This document shows, in pieces, positions 45,736-54,736 of a stretch of DNA of 64,000 nt; within the stretch, counting starts at the first letter, position 1; every line of letters starts with the position of its first letter. This DNA is from Marinimicrobium koreense (GTDB lineage Bacteria > Pseudomonadota > Gammaproteobacteria > Pseudomonadales > Cellvibrionaceae). The notes under the pieces were generated by a model. It searched no databases and was not told the DNA's origin. It was given only the letters and a program-made list of their open reading frames with translations. The stretch is taken from positions 186,001 through 250,000 of the forward strand of contig NZ_RJUK01000001.1 in NCBI RefSeq assembly GCF_003762925.1. Reading direction: 5' to 3'. The position numbers and the translations under genes are program-made.

Positions 45736-46656
45736 ATGAAAAAGATTGTGATGCCAATGGTTTTGGCATTGAGCCTTCCGGGCCTGGCGATGGCGGATTT
45801 CCGCGTTTATGGTAAGGCCAACGTCTCTCTGCAGCATGCGGATGAGTCAGGCGACAGTAAAATGGAGCTGGTCAGCAATGCCTCACGTATTGGTGTCAAG
45901 GGCTCGGAAGCGCTGACCGACGAGCTGGAAGCCATTTTCCAGTTCGAATACGAAACCCAAGTGGACGATGGCGACAAGGGCGGCCAGACCTTCAGCCAGC
46001 GGGATATCTATGTGGGCGTGCGCGGCAAGGCCGGTACCCTGATGGTGGGTAAGGTGAATACCCCGCTGAAAAGTGCACAAGACAAGGTCGACCTGTTTAA
46101 CGACCTGGAAGGGGATATCAACTACCTGTTCAAAGGTGAAGTGCGCGCCAACAACGTGGTGCAATACAAAAGTCCGGTATTTGGCGAGTACTTTGCCGGG
46201 TCGGTAGCGTACATCGCCAGTGAGGAAGACGGCGTTGATCCGGGTGTTTCCGCGACAATCAGTTATCGCAACGCGGGGCTGTACCTGGCCGTGGCTCAGG
46301 ACACCGACGTGCAGGTAGAAGGCGCGGACCTGACCCGCCTGGTGGCGCGTTATTCCATTGACAATGTCCATGTGGGCGCCCTGTTTGAAACCTATGAAGA
46401 TGCCACCACCGATGAAGATGGCGCCTTCGTTTCCGTCCTGTGGGAAGCCACCGATGTCTGGTCTTTCAAAGCACAGGCTGGCAGCTCCGACATCAATGAA
46501 GGTGGCGGTGAGGCCATCAGCCTGGGTGCGGACTACAAACTGACCGACAAGACCAAGCTTTACGGTTACTACACCAATGAGACCAGTGACTTGCTCGTTA
46601 ATGGCGCCGGCCGTGACGATCAGTATCTGGGCGTGGGCATGAGCCTGTCGTTCTGA
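45736..46656 (+). CDS. Outer-membrane porin, probably phosphate-regulated
   Basis: A 306-residue trimeric-porin family protein. The signal peptide MKKIVMPMVLALSLPGLAMA is followed by FRVYGKANVSLQHAD, the first strand of Gram-negative general porins. Alternating beta-strand pattern continues throughout, with the porin-typical SRIGVKGSEALTDELEAIFQFEYE and QRDIYVGVRGKAGTLMVGKVNTP. The chain ends in phenylalanine (GMSLSF) as needed for outer-membrane assembly. GTTAGGAG lies just before the ATG. The upstream PhoB-type array suggests expression under phosphate limitation, as for PhoE or OprP, but sequence similarity to those is not specific. A terminator follows. Confidence 0.9.
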   Translation: MKKIVMPMVLALSLPGLAMADFRVYGKANVSLQHADESGDSKMELVSNASRIGVKGSEALTDELEAIFQFEYETQVDDGDKGGQTFSQRDIYVGVRGKAGTLMVGKVNTPLKSAQDKVDLFNDLEGDINYLFKGEVRANNVVQYKSPVFGEYFAGSVAYIASEEDGVDPGVSATISYRNAGLYLAVAQDTDVQVEGADLTRLVARYSIDNVHVGALFETYEDATTDEDGAFVSVLWEATDVWSFKAQAGSSDINEGGGEAISLGADYKLTDKTKLYGYYTNETSDLLVNGAGRDDQYLGVGMSLSF

Positions 46657-46670
46657 TCATTTTGTATGAC

Positions 46671-46709
46671 CAGCCCCCAGCGCTGCCGCGCTGGGGCTAA
46701 CACTTTTTT
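46671..46709 (+). terminator. Rho-independent terminator after porin
   Basis: AGCCCCCAGCGC and GCGCTGGGGCT form a stem with one bulged C, followed by AACACTTTTTTA. Confidence 0.8.
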
Positions 46710-46854
46710 ACAGATCAATGTTAGCATCTACCGTTACACTGACGTCTTGGAGGCGTTGACCGCTGCCGTATAAGGAACATGCATCTGGCCCTCCCGCACG
46801 ACACCACATCCCAGCCTTCGATGCGTTCGAAGCAGCCGACAGAGGTAGCTTGTA

Positions 46855-47622
46855 GTGATTGACCCCCGCCGTGTGGCCCTGAGATGGATCAAGGTTCCCG
46901 CCGTGCTTTTGTTGTTCAGCCTTTCCGGGCTGGCGCTGGCCAATGACGAGTTTGAAGACCCCTGGGAGGACTTCAACCGCCGTATTCACGCCTTTAATAT
47001 GACCGCCGACCGTTTTGTGCTCAAGCCGGTCACCCGTGGCTATCGCTTCATCACCCCGAAATTTGTCCAGGCCGGGGTCCGCAATGTCTTCAATAATGTG
47101 CTGGAAGTGCCCAGCGCGCTCAACGGTGTGCTTCAGGGCAAGCCCGGATCCGCATTTCACGACTCGGGCCGCTTTTTGATCAACAGCACCGTGGGTGTGG
47201 GTGGGCTGTTTGACGTAGCCAAGCACGTGGGGCTGGAAAATGGCGACCATGAGGACTTCGGGCAGACCCTGGCGGTCTGGGGGTTTGACCGGGGTCCCTA
47301 CCTGGTGTTGCCGATTCTGGGGTCAAGCACCGTTCGCGATACCCTGGCCCTGCCGGTAGACTGGCTCTCCGACCCGCTCTTTTATGTGGATCACACGCGC
47401 ACCCGCAACAGCACAGTCGCACTGTACTACATCAACAAGCGCTCGGAGCTGATGGAGCTTGAGAAGCACCTCACCGGTGACCATTACATTTTCATTCGCG
47501 ATGCCTACCTGCAGCGTCGTGACTTCCTGGTCAACGACGGCGAAGTCGAGGATGACTTTGGTTCTGATATGGATATGTCCGAATACGGTGATTTTGACGA
47601 AGAGGGCGGTGACCCCTTCTAA
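46855..47622 (+). CDS. mlaA: Phospholipid-transport outer-membrane protein MlaA (VacJ)
   Basis: MlaA removes misplaced phospholipids from the outer leaflet and passes them to the MlaC shuttle. The 255-residue product shows DPWEDFNRRIHAFNMTADRFVLKPV, then FVQAGVRNVFNNVLEVPSALNGVLQGK and FLINSTVGVGGLFDVAKHVGLE, all MlaA signatures. It begins with GTG at 46855. The signal peptide (VPAVLLLFSLSGLALANDEF) lacks the lipobox cysteine that E. coli MlaA has, so this copy is probably not lipidated. A strongly acidic tail (DDFGSDMDMSEYGDFDEEGGDPF) is present. The neighbours PilZ, rssB and rssC are in the same order as in P. aeruginosa. Confidence 0.93.
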   Translation: MIDPRRVALRWIKVPAVLLLFSLSGLALANDEFEDPWEDFNRRIHAFNMTADRFVLKPVTRGYRFITPKFVQAGVRNVFNNVLEVPSALNGVLQGKPGSAFHDSGRFLINSTVGVGGLFDVAKHVGLENGDHEDFGQTLAVWGFDRGPYLVLPILGSSTVRDTLALPVDWLSDPLFYVDHTRTRNSTVALYYINKRSELMELEKHLTGDHYIFIRDAYLQRRDFLVNDGEVEDDFGSDMDMSEYGDFDEEGGDPF

Positions 47623-47660
47623 GGAAAGGTCGTCACCCGGTATCGGCCGTCCGGGGTGGG

Positions 47661-47963
47661 TCAGTGGAGGATCTCCAGAATTTCCAGCCCGACCCGGTGT
47701 ACCTTGCCGTCGGTCTCCGTCCGGACCACATGGGTTTTGGCCTTCAAGGTAGGGGCCTGGCCGTGTTCGGAGGAAATGGTCACTTCCAGCTCGGTACCGG
47801 GCTCAAGATAGTGCTCGGTGGCCAGTTGCATACCGCCACCACTCAGCTCATGGCAGAGCCCCTCTGCCGCAACCCCCTCGCCACTGATCTGCGCCCTGAG
47901 TGGGGTATCGATTTTCATGCGGATGAAATCCCGCTTCTCCTGATGCGCTCTGTCGACGGTCAT
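47661..47963 (-). CDS. PilZ domain protein
   Basis: A 100-residue single PilZ domain. The c-di-GMP binding arm RDFIRMKI (RxxxR) is near residue 12. The second motif reads HELSGGGMQL, where the usual D/N-x-S-x2-G has Glu in the first position, so affinity for c-di-GMP may be altered. The ATG at 47963 is preceded by GGAGGG; an earlier in-frame start adds 47 residues overlapping the rssB leader. It lies between mlaA and rssB but on the opposite strand, as a PilZ gene does in the corresponding Pseudomonas locus. Confidence 0.85.
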   Translation of the reverse strand: MTVDRAHQEKRDFIRMKIDTPLRAQISGEGVAAEGLCHELSGGGMQLATEHYLEPGTELEVTISSEHGQAPTLKAKTHVVRTETDGKVHRVGLEILEILH

Positions 47964-48139
47964 CTCTGGCCCTCCGGATGGGTTTGACGTCAGTGGGAGA
48001 ACCGCTCGGCGGCCGGTTTCCCCGGTTAAACTTAGTCTATAAATCGCCGTTTGAACAGCTTGCGCCGACCCGGAGAAGGGAGTAGTGTATTGCGCCTTAT
48101 GCAACCCATGACTTTTCCGGCACCCGGACCGACAACGAG

Positions 48140-49324
48140 ATGACCGACGCGAGCAGAAAACTGCTGATCATCGACGACGACGCGCCGGTCCGCCAAAGTA
48201 TCGTGGCCTATCTCGAAGACAGTGGGTTTGAGGTGCTGGAGGCGACCGATGGCCCGTCCGGGCTGGCGGTGTTTCGCGAGCACAAACCGGAGCTGGTCAT
48301 AACCGACCTCAGAATGCCCGGCCTGGACGGTCTTCAGGTGCTCCAGGCACTGCACGAAGACGCGCCGGATCTGCCGGTAATAGTGGTCTCCGGGGCTGGA
48401 GTGATGGGCGATGTGGTCTCGGCCCTGCGGCTCGGTGCCAGCGACTATCTGATCAAACCCATTGTCGACATGGAAATGCTGGTGCACTCGGTGCGCCGGG
48501 CGTTGGAGCGGTGCGACCTGCTGGTCCAGAATCAACGCTACCGGGACAAGCTGGAGTTCGCCAACCGGGGCCTGCGGGAGAATCTTCGGGTGCTCGAACG
48601 CGACCAACAGGCGGGGCGCCAGGTTCAGCAGCGGTTGTTGCCGGTTCCCCTGGATACCCCGGAGGGCTATCACGTCGCCCACCACATAGCGCCATCGCTG
48701 TATCTCAGCGGGGACTTTGTGGACTATGCCTACCTAAAACATCGGTATCTGGCGTTTTATCTGGCCGATGTGTCCGGCCACGGCGCCTCCTCGGCATTTG
48801 TGACCATCTGGCTGAAACACCTGGTCAGCCGTATGGTGCGCGAAGAGGGGTTGTTCTGCGATGCTCAGTCTTTCGAGGATGGCGCGAACACCATGTTGCA
48901 GCAGATCAACCGCGAACTGAATGAAACCCGGCTGAACCACCATTTGACCTTTTTTGTCGGAGTCATTGATACTCAGACACGGGAAATGCGTTATGTTGTA
49001 GCGGGTCATCTGCCGATGCCCATTCTGATCACCCCGGAAGGGGCCGGGTTTCTGACCGGGAACGGCAAGCCGGTGGGTATCTTCGCCCATCCGGACTGGG
49101 AAATTTACCAGACACAGCTGCCGGAGCAGTTCTCTCTGGTGTGTTTTTCGGATGGAGTGCTGGAAGTATTGCCGCCGAAAGTGCTCAAAGACAAGGAGGA
49201 CAGGTTGCTGGAGATCGTGCGAGATCACGGCGACAGCCTGGAATCTGTGTGTTCGGCGCTGGGTATTGAGGATGTCAGTGAAACGCCTGACGACATCGCG
49301 ATTATGACGGTTATCAAGAGGTAA
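48140..49324 (+). CDS. rssB: Response regulator with PP2C-type phosphatase domain (RssB-like)
   Basis: A 394-residue protein. It has a receiver domain (about residues 8-120, phospho-acceptor Asp in VITDLRMPGLDG), a coiled linker and an RsbU/SpoIIE-type PP2C phosphatase (about 190-390). The metal-binding motifs look intact: SGDFVDY, LADVSGHGASSAFV, CFSDGVLE and DDIAIM. Length and layout match P. aeruginosa RssB (PA2798). Unlike E. coli RssB, whose phosphatase fold is inactive, this one should dephosphorylate a protein substrate, most likely the STAS protein encoded 6 bases downstream. Confidence 0.9.
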   Translation: MTDASRKLLIIDDDAPVRQSIVAYLEDSGFEVLEATDGPSGLAVFREHKPELVITDLRMPGLDGLQVLQALHEDAPDLPVIVVSGAGVMGDVVSALRLGASDYLIKPIVDMEMLVHSVRRALERCDLLVQNQRYRDKLEFANRGLRENLRVLERDQQAGRQVQQRLLPVPLDTPEGYHVAHHIAPSLYLSGDFVDYAYLKHRYLAFYLADVSGHGASSAFVTIWLKHLVSRMVREEGLFCDAQSFEDGANTMLQQINRELNETRLNHHLTFFVGVIDTQTREMRYVVAGHLPMPILITPEGAGFLTGNGKPVGIFAHPDWEIYQTQLPEQFSLVCFSDGVLEVLPPKVLKDKEDRLLEIVRDHGDSLESVCSALGIEDVSETPDDIAIMTVIKR

Positions 49325-49330
49325 TTACGC

Positions 49331-49813
49331 ATGCGTCCCGGTCAGATTTTGGTTGCGGATCACGCAGGAGTCTACGTCATCAAAATGGTTGGTGACGTGA
49401 GGCTGACGCTGTGCATCTCGTTCGACCAGTTTATTGATACCATGTTCAGCCGGGACGATTTCTGTGATGTGATGTTCGATCTGTCCGAGGCTGAAGCCAT
49501 CGACAGCACCACTTTGGGTCTGATGGCCAAAATTGCCTTGCAGGGGCGCGAGGAAAAAGGCATCACGCCGGTCATTTTCTCCAATAATGACAGTATCAAC
49601 CGGCTGCTGCAGACCATGGGATTCCAGGAAATCTTCACAATTGTGAGTGACCTGGAAGCACCCGTGCAGCCTGAGCAGCCCCTGGCGATGGATGCCACCG
49701 AGGAGCAGCAGGTAAAGGAAAAGGTGATTGAGGCCCACAAGATATTGATGGGGCTGAACCAGGACAATCGCGAAACCTTCCGGAATCTGGTAAAAATGCT
49801 CGAAGAGCGCTGA
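49331..49813 (+). CDS. rssC: STAS-domain anti-sigma factor antagonist (RssC-like)
   Basis: A 160-residue protein with a STAS domain (about residues 10-105) and a C-terminal helical extension (VKEKVIEAHKILMGLNQDNRETFRNLVKMLEER). The phosphorylatable serine sits in EAIDSTTLGLMAKI, the classical position. The RssB-like phosphatase would dephosphorylate it, and a kinase or anti-sigma partner would phosphorylate or bind it; that partner is not next to it unless the Hanks kinase 73 bases downstream plays that part. Length and gene order match P. aeruginosa PA2797. Confidence 0.88.
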   Translation: MRPGQILVADHAGVYVIKMVGDVRLTLCISFDQFIDTMFSRDDFCDVMFDLSEAEAIDSTTLGLMAKIALQGREEKGITPVIFSNNDSINRLLQTMGFQEIFTIVSDLEAPVQPEQPLAMDATEEQQVKEKVIEAHKILMGLNQDNRETFRNLVKMLEER

Positions 49814-49886
49814 CTGCCGCGCGAGGTTATCTCCTCCCGGGCAGCAGAAAATCAACCGAGTCCGGTCCCGGCACCCTTGGCAACGC

Positions 49887-52034
49887 ATGCAGATACCCGG
49901 CTATAAAATCATCGACACCCTGGGCGAAGGCGGTATGGCCCGGGTGTATCTGGCGATCCAGGAAAGTTTCGAGCGCGAAGTGGCGCTCAAGGTTCTGGAC
50001 CCCCACCTCTCCCGCGACCCGACCTTCGGCGAACGATTCCTGCACGAAGCCCGTATAGTCAGCCGTCTGGTTCACCCGAATATTGTCACGGTCTACGATG
50101 TCGGTGTGCATCGGGGCAACCACTTTCTGTCCATGGAGTACGTTCCGGGCCGGGACCTGAAGCACCGCCGCTTTGAGCTGAGCCTCTATGAGTGCATCGG
50201 CGTGATCAAGGATGTCGCCCGGGCGCTGGATTATGCGGGTCGCAAGGGCTGTGTGCACCGGGACGTAAAACCCGACAACATCATGCTGCATGCCGAGGAC
50301 GGGCGCGCGGTGTTGATGGATTTCGGTATCGCCCGCATCGTGGATCAGACCTCCGCCATGACCCAGACCGGAACCACGGTGGGCACGCCGCACTACATGA
50401 GCCCCGAGCACGCCCGGGGCGCGGCCGTGGACAGTCGTTCCGACCTGTACAGTCTCGGGGTGGTTCTCTTCCTCCTGTTGACCGGACACCTCCCCTACGA
50501 CTCGGACTCCGCGGTCGCCATAGGCGTGATGCACATTTCTGACAGCATCCCGCGCTTGCCGGAGCATCTGGCGGCGCTTCAGCCCCTGATAGACCGGATT
50601 CTGGCCAAAGCGCCGGAGGATCGCTTCCAGACGGGGGATGAGCTGGTGGAGGCCCTGGAGGCCTTCGATCGGGACACGCTGGACGCCCTCGAACGGGCGG
50701 GAGAGCGGTCCCTGCTGCACGAAGCCGACGGTGAATCGCCCACGCTGGTTCAGCCTCAGGCGGTCATGGCCGAGTCCTCGAGTGGCGGTGAGGCGGGGGC
50801 TGATGCGGACCTCGGCGTTTCCGGTGATTACCTGGCAGTTCACGATGAGGACCGTATTGACCGGGAGAATAATGCGGGCGAACCCCGCCAGGGGGTGTGG
50901 GGCTGGGTCCTCCTGTTTGGGCTGCTGGTCGGTATCGGGGTTTATGTCTGGCAAGAGCCTTTGCGCGCCGAGTGGGAGCGCCGAGTGGCTCCACGGCTGT
51001 CAGAGGGAGAAACTCCCGGCCTAGTGGCTGAAGAACCGGAGCCGGTGTCCAGGGCGGCGGGTGACTCCAATGCTGGTCAGACGGTGGCACAGACCGATGA
51101 TAGGTCGTCGCCCGAGCTTGACGTCGCTGAGGGGCAGCAGGAAACCGCCCTCAATGATCCGGAGACGGCGCTTGCCGAGGAAATGACCGCTGAGCGCTCA
51201 GTGGGTGACGCATCTGAAGAGCCTCAGGTCCCTGAAGAAGACGCGGCGTCCGGGACGGACAGAGACGAGCCCCCGTCGGATCCGGTCACGGTGAATCTGC
51301 CGCAATCCGATGAGCCTGTAGCGCAGCCGAGTCGGGATGAACGAATTGCGGCGGTGAGCGACGCGGCGGAGGCATTGGCCGGGCAGGGCGATTTGGCAGC
51401 CGCGCTGCTGGAAATCGATCGGGCCATGACCGAATTCCCGGACAGTGAGAAGCTGGCCCTGCAGCGTGAGCGACTGGAGGCACAAAGGTCCCGCCTTCAG
51501 GAGGCGGAAGCCGAACGCCGGGCCCGGGCGGCTCGAGAGGCGCAGTTACAGGAGTGGATCAGCGCGATCGAAACCCGGCTGGCCAATGACGACCTCGAGG
51601 GCGCGGGCGAGCAGTTGCGCGAAGCGCGCAACGAATTTGCCAACAGCAGCGCCCTGCTCGCGTTGGAGGTCGAGTGGAGTGAGCGTCGGGATCTTGCCCA
51701 GCAGCCGACCATTGAGCAGGCACAAGTCAGCTCTGAGCCCATGGACAACCTGCAGGGAGAGCAGCAGGGAACGCTGGCGCCAGCCCGAGTGCTCTATGCG
51801 GGGTTCGCCTACCGGAATTTCGGTGAGACAAGCTCGGTCATACAGGCTATTCTGTATGACGGCTCACGCCAACTGCAGATTGCACTGGTACCGGTGATCG
51901 TCCAGGGGGATGAGGGAGCCCGGTTTTTTCGACTTGAGCGCCCGGTGACCGGTTTTGTCGAGGGCGGCTATCATCTGGACCTGGTCTCGGATGGAGAGGC
52001 GCTGTCCAGCGTGTCATTTCAGATCGGTGGCTGA
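49887..52034 (+). CDS. Transmembrane Hanks-type serine/threonine kinase
   Basis: A 715-residue protein. The N-terminal kinase domain (residues 5-270) is complete: glycine loop LGEGGMARVYLA, VALKVL lysine, catalytic loop CVHRDVKPDNIML, DFGIARI, and the APE-like SPEHARG block. A juxtamembrane segment follows, then one membrane helix (about residues 340-358). The extracytoplasmic part has an acidic Pro/Glu/Thr linker (360-480), an Ala/Arg/Glu coiled coil (about 485-600) and a small beta domain (RVLYAGFAYRNFGETSSVIQ to SSVSFQIGG). It likely senses something in the envelope. It follows rssC by 73 bases and precedes a lipoprotein by 51. Confidence 0.9.
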   Translation: MQIPGYKIIDTLGEGGMARVYLAIQESFEREVALKVLDPHLSRDPTFGERFLHEARIVSRLVHPNIVTVYDVGVHRGNHFLSMEYVPGRDLKHRRFELSLYECIGVIKDVARALDYAGRKGCVHRDVKPDNIMLHAEDGRAVLMDFGIARIVDQTSAMTQTGTTVGTPHYMSPEHARGAAVDSRSDLYSLGVVLFLLLTGHLPYDSDSAVAIGVMHISDSIPRLPEHLAALQPLIDRILAKAPEDRFQTGDELVEALEAFDRDTLDALERAGERSLLHEADGESPTLVQPQAVMAESSSGGEAGADADLGVSGDYLAVHDEDRIDRENNAGEPRQGVWGWVLLFGLLVGIGVYVWQEPLRAEWERRVAPRLSEGETPGLVAEEPEPVSRAAGDSNAGQTVAQTDDRSSPELDVAEGQQETALNDPETALAEEMTAERSVGDASEEPQVPEEDAASGTDRDEPPSDPVTVNLPQSDEPVAQPSRDERIAAVSDAAEALAGQGDLAAALLEIDRAMTEFPDSEKLALQRERLEAQRSRLQEAEAERRARAAREAQLQEWISAIETRLANDDLEGAGEQLREARNEFANSSALLALEVEWSERRDLAQQPTIEQAQVSSEPMDNLQGEQQGTLAPARVLYAGFAYRNFGETSSVIQAILYDGSRQLQIALVPVIVQGDEGARFFRLERPVTGFVEGGYHLDLVSDGEALSSVSFQIGG

Positions 52035-52085
52035 TCAGGGAAAACCATCCCAACGCGGCCGTAACGACCCAAAAGAGAGAACAGC

Positions 52086-52862
52086 ATGAAATCAGCGGTG
52101 ATCGCCAGACGAATCTCGCCTTTGATCGTGACCCTGAGCCTGACGGCCTGCCTCACTCAGCCCAATGTGAAGGCGCTGCGGGATGAAAATAACCAGTTGC
52201 AGAGGCAGTTGGATCAGGCCAGCGATGAAATCACCGACATGCGGGTACGCGAGGAGCAGCTGCGTGCCGAGCTGGAGGAGCGCAACCGGGTGATCGATGT
52301 GTTGTCCACGGAAAAGAGCTCGCGCGCCCAGGAGTCGTCCCAGCTTCGTGGCCTGGTACGGGACTTTGTGCAGTCCCAGATCGACAGTTACCGGGATTTT
52401 CTGTTGCAGTCCGACCTGCTCGACTACGTTGGCGGGGAGCTGGTCAGTCGCGCTCACCGGGGGGAGGAATCCCGCACGCTGGTTGATCTGGCCAACCCGA
52501 TTCCCAGGTCAGGCACCCTGACGGGGGTGGCGGGCTACTTCGAGTCGCCGGGCCAACTGGTGGTGAAAGTACTGCGCCCGGTGGATGACAGTCTGGTTGT
52601 GGTCTGGGAGAGTCTGCCGGTCGAGGCGGAGCAGTCCGGGGTGGTCCGTCTGAGTTTCCCGGTGAGCGTCGGTGTGGATGAAGGCGATATCATCGCCTAT
52701 CAGTTCGACGGCGTGGTGCCCGTCAGCTTTGATCGGGGGACTGGCGATACCCGCTTTCAGCGCGAGGGGCTCACGCTGGGCAGCCTCGTGGAGCCCGAAG
52801 AGCTGGCCGGCGCTGACGAGCGCCGGGCCTACTCCATCGGTGTTCTGGGGTTGTTGAACTGA
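52086..52862 (+). CDS. Coiled-coil lipoprotein, function unknown
   Basis: A 258-residue exported protein. The signal peptide ends in SLTAC with the lipobox cysteine near residue 20. A coiled coil follows (about residues 25-85, with heptads like LRDENNQLQRQLDQASDEITDM), then a compact mostly beta domain (about 120-258). I do not recognise the family. It follows the Hanks kinase by 51 bases with GAGAGAAC before the ATG, so both may act in one envelope signalling unit. It converges with bfr, 4 bases apart. Confidence 0.75.
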   Translation: MKSAVIARRISPLIVTLSLTACLTQPNVKALRDENNQLQRQLDQASDEITDMRVREEQLRAELEERNRVIDVLSTEKSSRAQESSQLRGLVRDFVQSQIDSYRDFLLQSDLLDYVGGELVSRAHRGEESRTLVDLANPIPRSGTLTGVAGYFESPGQLVVKVLRPVDDSLVVVWESLPVEAEQSGVVRLSFPVSVGVDEGDIIAYQFDGVVPVSFDRGTGDTRFQREGLTLGSLVEPEELAGADERRAYSIGVLGLLN

Positions 52863-52866
52863 CCGA

Positions 52867-53343
52867 TCAGCCGTCGCTGTCCATTTTGGACTGCAGGTAA
52901 TTCTGGATGCCCACCTTGTCGATCAGCGACAGTTGGGTTTCCAGCCAGTCCACATGCTCTTCTTCCGAGGTCAGGATGTTCTTCAGAAGGTCCCGGCTGC
53001 CGTAGTCCTGTACCGACTCGCAGTAGGCGATCCCGGCACGCAGGTCGGGAATGGCCTTCAGTTCGAGCTTCAGGTCGGATGCCAGCATTTCCTGGGTGTT
53101 CTCACCGATCAGCAGCTTGCCCAGATCCTGCAGGTTCGGGAGCCCCTCCAGAAACAGAATCCGCTCAATCAGCATGTCGGCGTGCTTCATCTCGTCGATG
53201 GACTCTTCGTATTCGTGATCGGCCAGCTCTTTCAGCCCCCAGTCCTTGTACATGCGAGCGTGAAGAAAGTACTGGTTGATGGCTACCAGTTCATTGCCGA
53301 GGCAGGTGTTGAGAATTTCGATGACTTTAGCGTCGCCTTTCAT
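52867..53343 (-). CDS. bfr: Bacterioferritin
   Basis: A 158-residue 24-mer iron store. Ferroxidase ligands are present in [15 protein letters not shown] (Glu18), [18 protein letters not shown] (Glu51, His54) and EEEHVDWLE (Glu127, His130). The haem axial methionine Met52 is in DEMKHADM. The ATG at 53343 has GGAGACGG before it; the longer open frame adds 13 residues not found in the family. It lies next to bfd, the usual pairing for iron release. Confidence 0.95.
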   Translation of the reverse strand: MKGDAKVIEILNTCLGNELVAINQYFLHARMYKDWGLKELADHEYEESIDEMKHADMLIERILFLEGLPNLQDLGKLLIGENTQEMLASDLKLELKAIPDLRAGIAYCESVQDYGSRDLLKNILTSEEEHVDWLETQLSLIDKVGIQNYLQSKMDSDG

Positions 53344-53504
53344 AGCCGTCTCCGTCGATAGGTGGGCGAATGGAATATTCAACCTTCGAGTCTGGGCTGA
53401 GACGGTGACGCTGTCAAGTAATGACTAACCCCTAAGTGCTTGATGTGCAAGGGGAAAGTGAATCTGAATAAGACTGATTTTCAGTGCGCTTGAAGGGCCC
53501 GGAG

Positions 53505-53714
53505 TTACGCCACCGCGTAGTGCAGCGGTTGGGCTTCGACGTATTCGGCCTGGGGCAGGGTTTCGTCGATCAGCTCACGGGTCAGGCAGGTGCACTTGCC
53601 GCACTGGGAGGCGACGCCCAACGCTTTGCGCAGCTTGCCCACGGTGGTGGCACCTGCGTAGATTGCATCTTTGATCTGATGGTCGGTAATGCCTTTGCAG
53701 ACGCAGACATACAT
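53505..53714 (-). CDS. bfd: Bacterioferritin-associated ferredoxin
   Basis: A 69-residue [2Fe-2S] protein: cysteines in MYVCVCKGITDHQI and SQCGKCTCL give the Bfd C-x-C ... C-x2-C pattern. Bfd delivers electrons to bacterioferritin to mobilise stored iron. The ATG at 53714 gives the normal N-terminus; the 52-codon upstream extension is leader sequence containing a likely Fur site. Downstream, 161 bases away, lies bfr on the same strand. Confidence 0.93.
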   Translation of the reverse strand: MYVCVCKGITDHQIKDAIYAGATTVGKLRKALGVASQCGKCTCLTRELIDETLPQAEYVEAQPLHYAVA

Positions 53715-53753
53715 AGCCAAATACCCCGGAGCACGATTGACGAACAGTTGCAT

Positions 53754-53772
53754 GTTAATGCTAATGAGAATT
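53754..53772 (-). promoter_or_regulatory. Candidate Fur box upstream of bfd
   Basis: GTTAATGCTAATGAGAATT matches 13 of 19 positions of the Fur consensus GATAATGATAATCATTATC. It is centred about 50 bases before the bfd start in an AT-rich stretch. Iron starvation control of bfd is known in Pseudomonas. The remainder of the 367-base gap up to the peroxiredoxin gene is AT-rich leader with no other feature I can name. Confidence 0.55.
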
Positions 53773-54081
53773 TGTGTCAATAATGCGTGAGAATAATTAA
53801 CATTTGTGTTGCTATCTGTGAGGCTCGGGTGATAGTCAGATTTTATATAGTTCAGGCCTTTCACGGTCATTTATAAAATCAATAGAACACAAACCTTTCG
53901 GTCTGTATGATGTCGGCCTGCGATCTCATGCGAATCAGCGGTGACCACAACCCGAGCTGGTGGCCGCTAAATCATTGTTTTGTCGAGTATTTGTGATCTG
54001 GCATCTCTCCTCGAGCCAATGCCGGAGCCACAGATACGGGCTTTTTTCACCCTTAATGTCAACTTAATCAGGAGATTAAAT

Positions 54082-54684
54082 ATGGGCGTATTAGTTGGTA
54101 AACCCGCACCGGATTTCACAGCCGCCGCCGTTCTGGGTAACGGAGAAATTGTTGACGAGTTCAACCTGGCTTCTGCCATCAAGGGCAAGAAAGCGGTCGT
54201 TTTCTTCTACCCGCTGGACTTCACCTTCGTGTGCCCGTCCGAGCTGATTGCCTTTGACCACCGCGTCGAAGAGTTCCAGAAGCGCAACGTGGAAGTGATC
54301 GGTGTCTCCATTGACTCCCAGTTCACCCACAACGCCTGGCGCAACACCCCGGTGGATCAGGGCGGCATCGGCCCGGTCAAGTACACCCTGGCCGCCGACG
54401 TGAAGCACGAAATCTGCAAGGCCTACGACGTTGAATCCGAAGGCGGCGTGGCTTTCCGCGGCTCCTTCCTGATCGACGAAGACGGCGTGGTTCGTCACCA
54501 GGTAGTGAACGATCTGCCCCTCGGCCGCAACGTCGACGAGATGCTGCGCATGGTTGACGCGCTGGCGTTCCACCAGGAGCACGGCGAAGTATGCCCGGCA
54601 GGCTGGAACCAGGGCGACAAGGGTATGGACGCCTCTCCGGAAGGTGTGGCCAAGTACCTGGGCGAGAACAGCGGCAAGCTGTAA
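54082..54684 (+). CDS. 2-Cys peroxiredoxin (AhpC/Prx type)
   Basis: A 200-residue typical 2-Cys peroxiredoxin. The peroxidatic cysteine is in DFTFVCPSELIAF (about residue 50) and the resolving cysteine in GEVCPAGWNQG (about residue 172). It reduces hydrogen peroxide and organic peroxides as a decamer. The sequence is of the Prx I/II-like group with a YPLDFTFVCP block and a long C-terminal tail. ATCAGGAG precedes the ATG at 54082; the upstream in-frame extension is excluded. Next to bfr/bfd it forms an iron and peroxide defence cluster. A terminator follows. Confidence 0.95.
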   Translation: MGVLVGKPAPDFTAAAVLGNGEIVDEFNLASAIKGKKAVVFFYPLDFTFVCPSELIAFDHRVEEFQKRNVEVIGVSIDSQFTHNAWRNTPVDQGGIGPVKYTLAADVKHEICKAYDVESEGGVAFRGSFLIDEDGVVRHQVVNDLPLGRNVDEMLRMVDALAFHQEHGEVCPAGWNQGDKGMDASPEGVAKYLGENSGKL

Positions 54685-54702
54685 GCATCGCTCGGCGATC
54701 CC

Positions 54703-54736
54703 GAAAAACCCGGCTCTGAGAGCCGGGTTTTTTTTG
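54703..54736 (+). terminator. Rho-independent terminator after peroxiredoxin gene
   Basis: CCCGGCT, loop and AGCCGGG followed by eight T's, with A's on the 5' side. It is a strong intrinsic terminator 25 bases after the stop. Confidence 0.92.
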
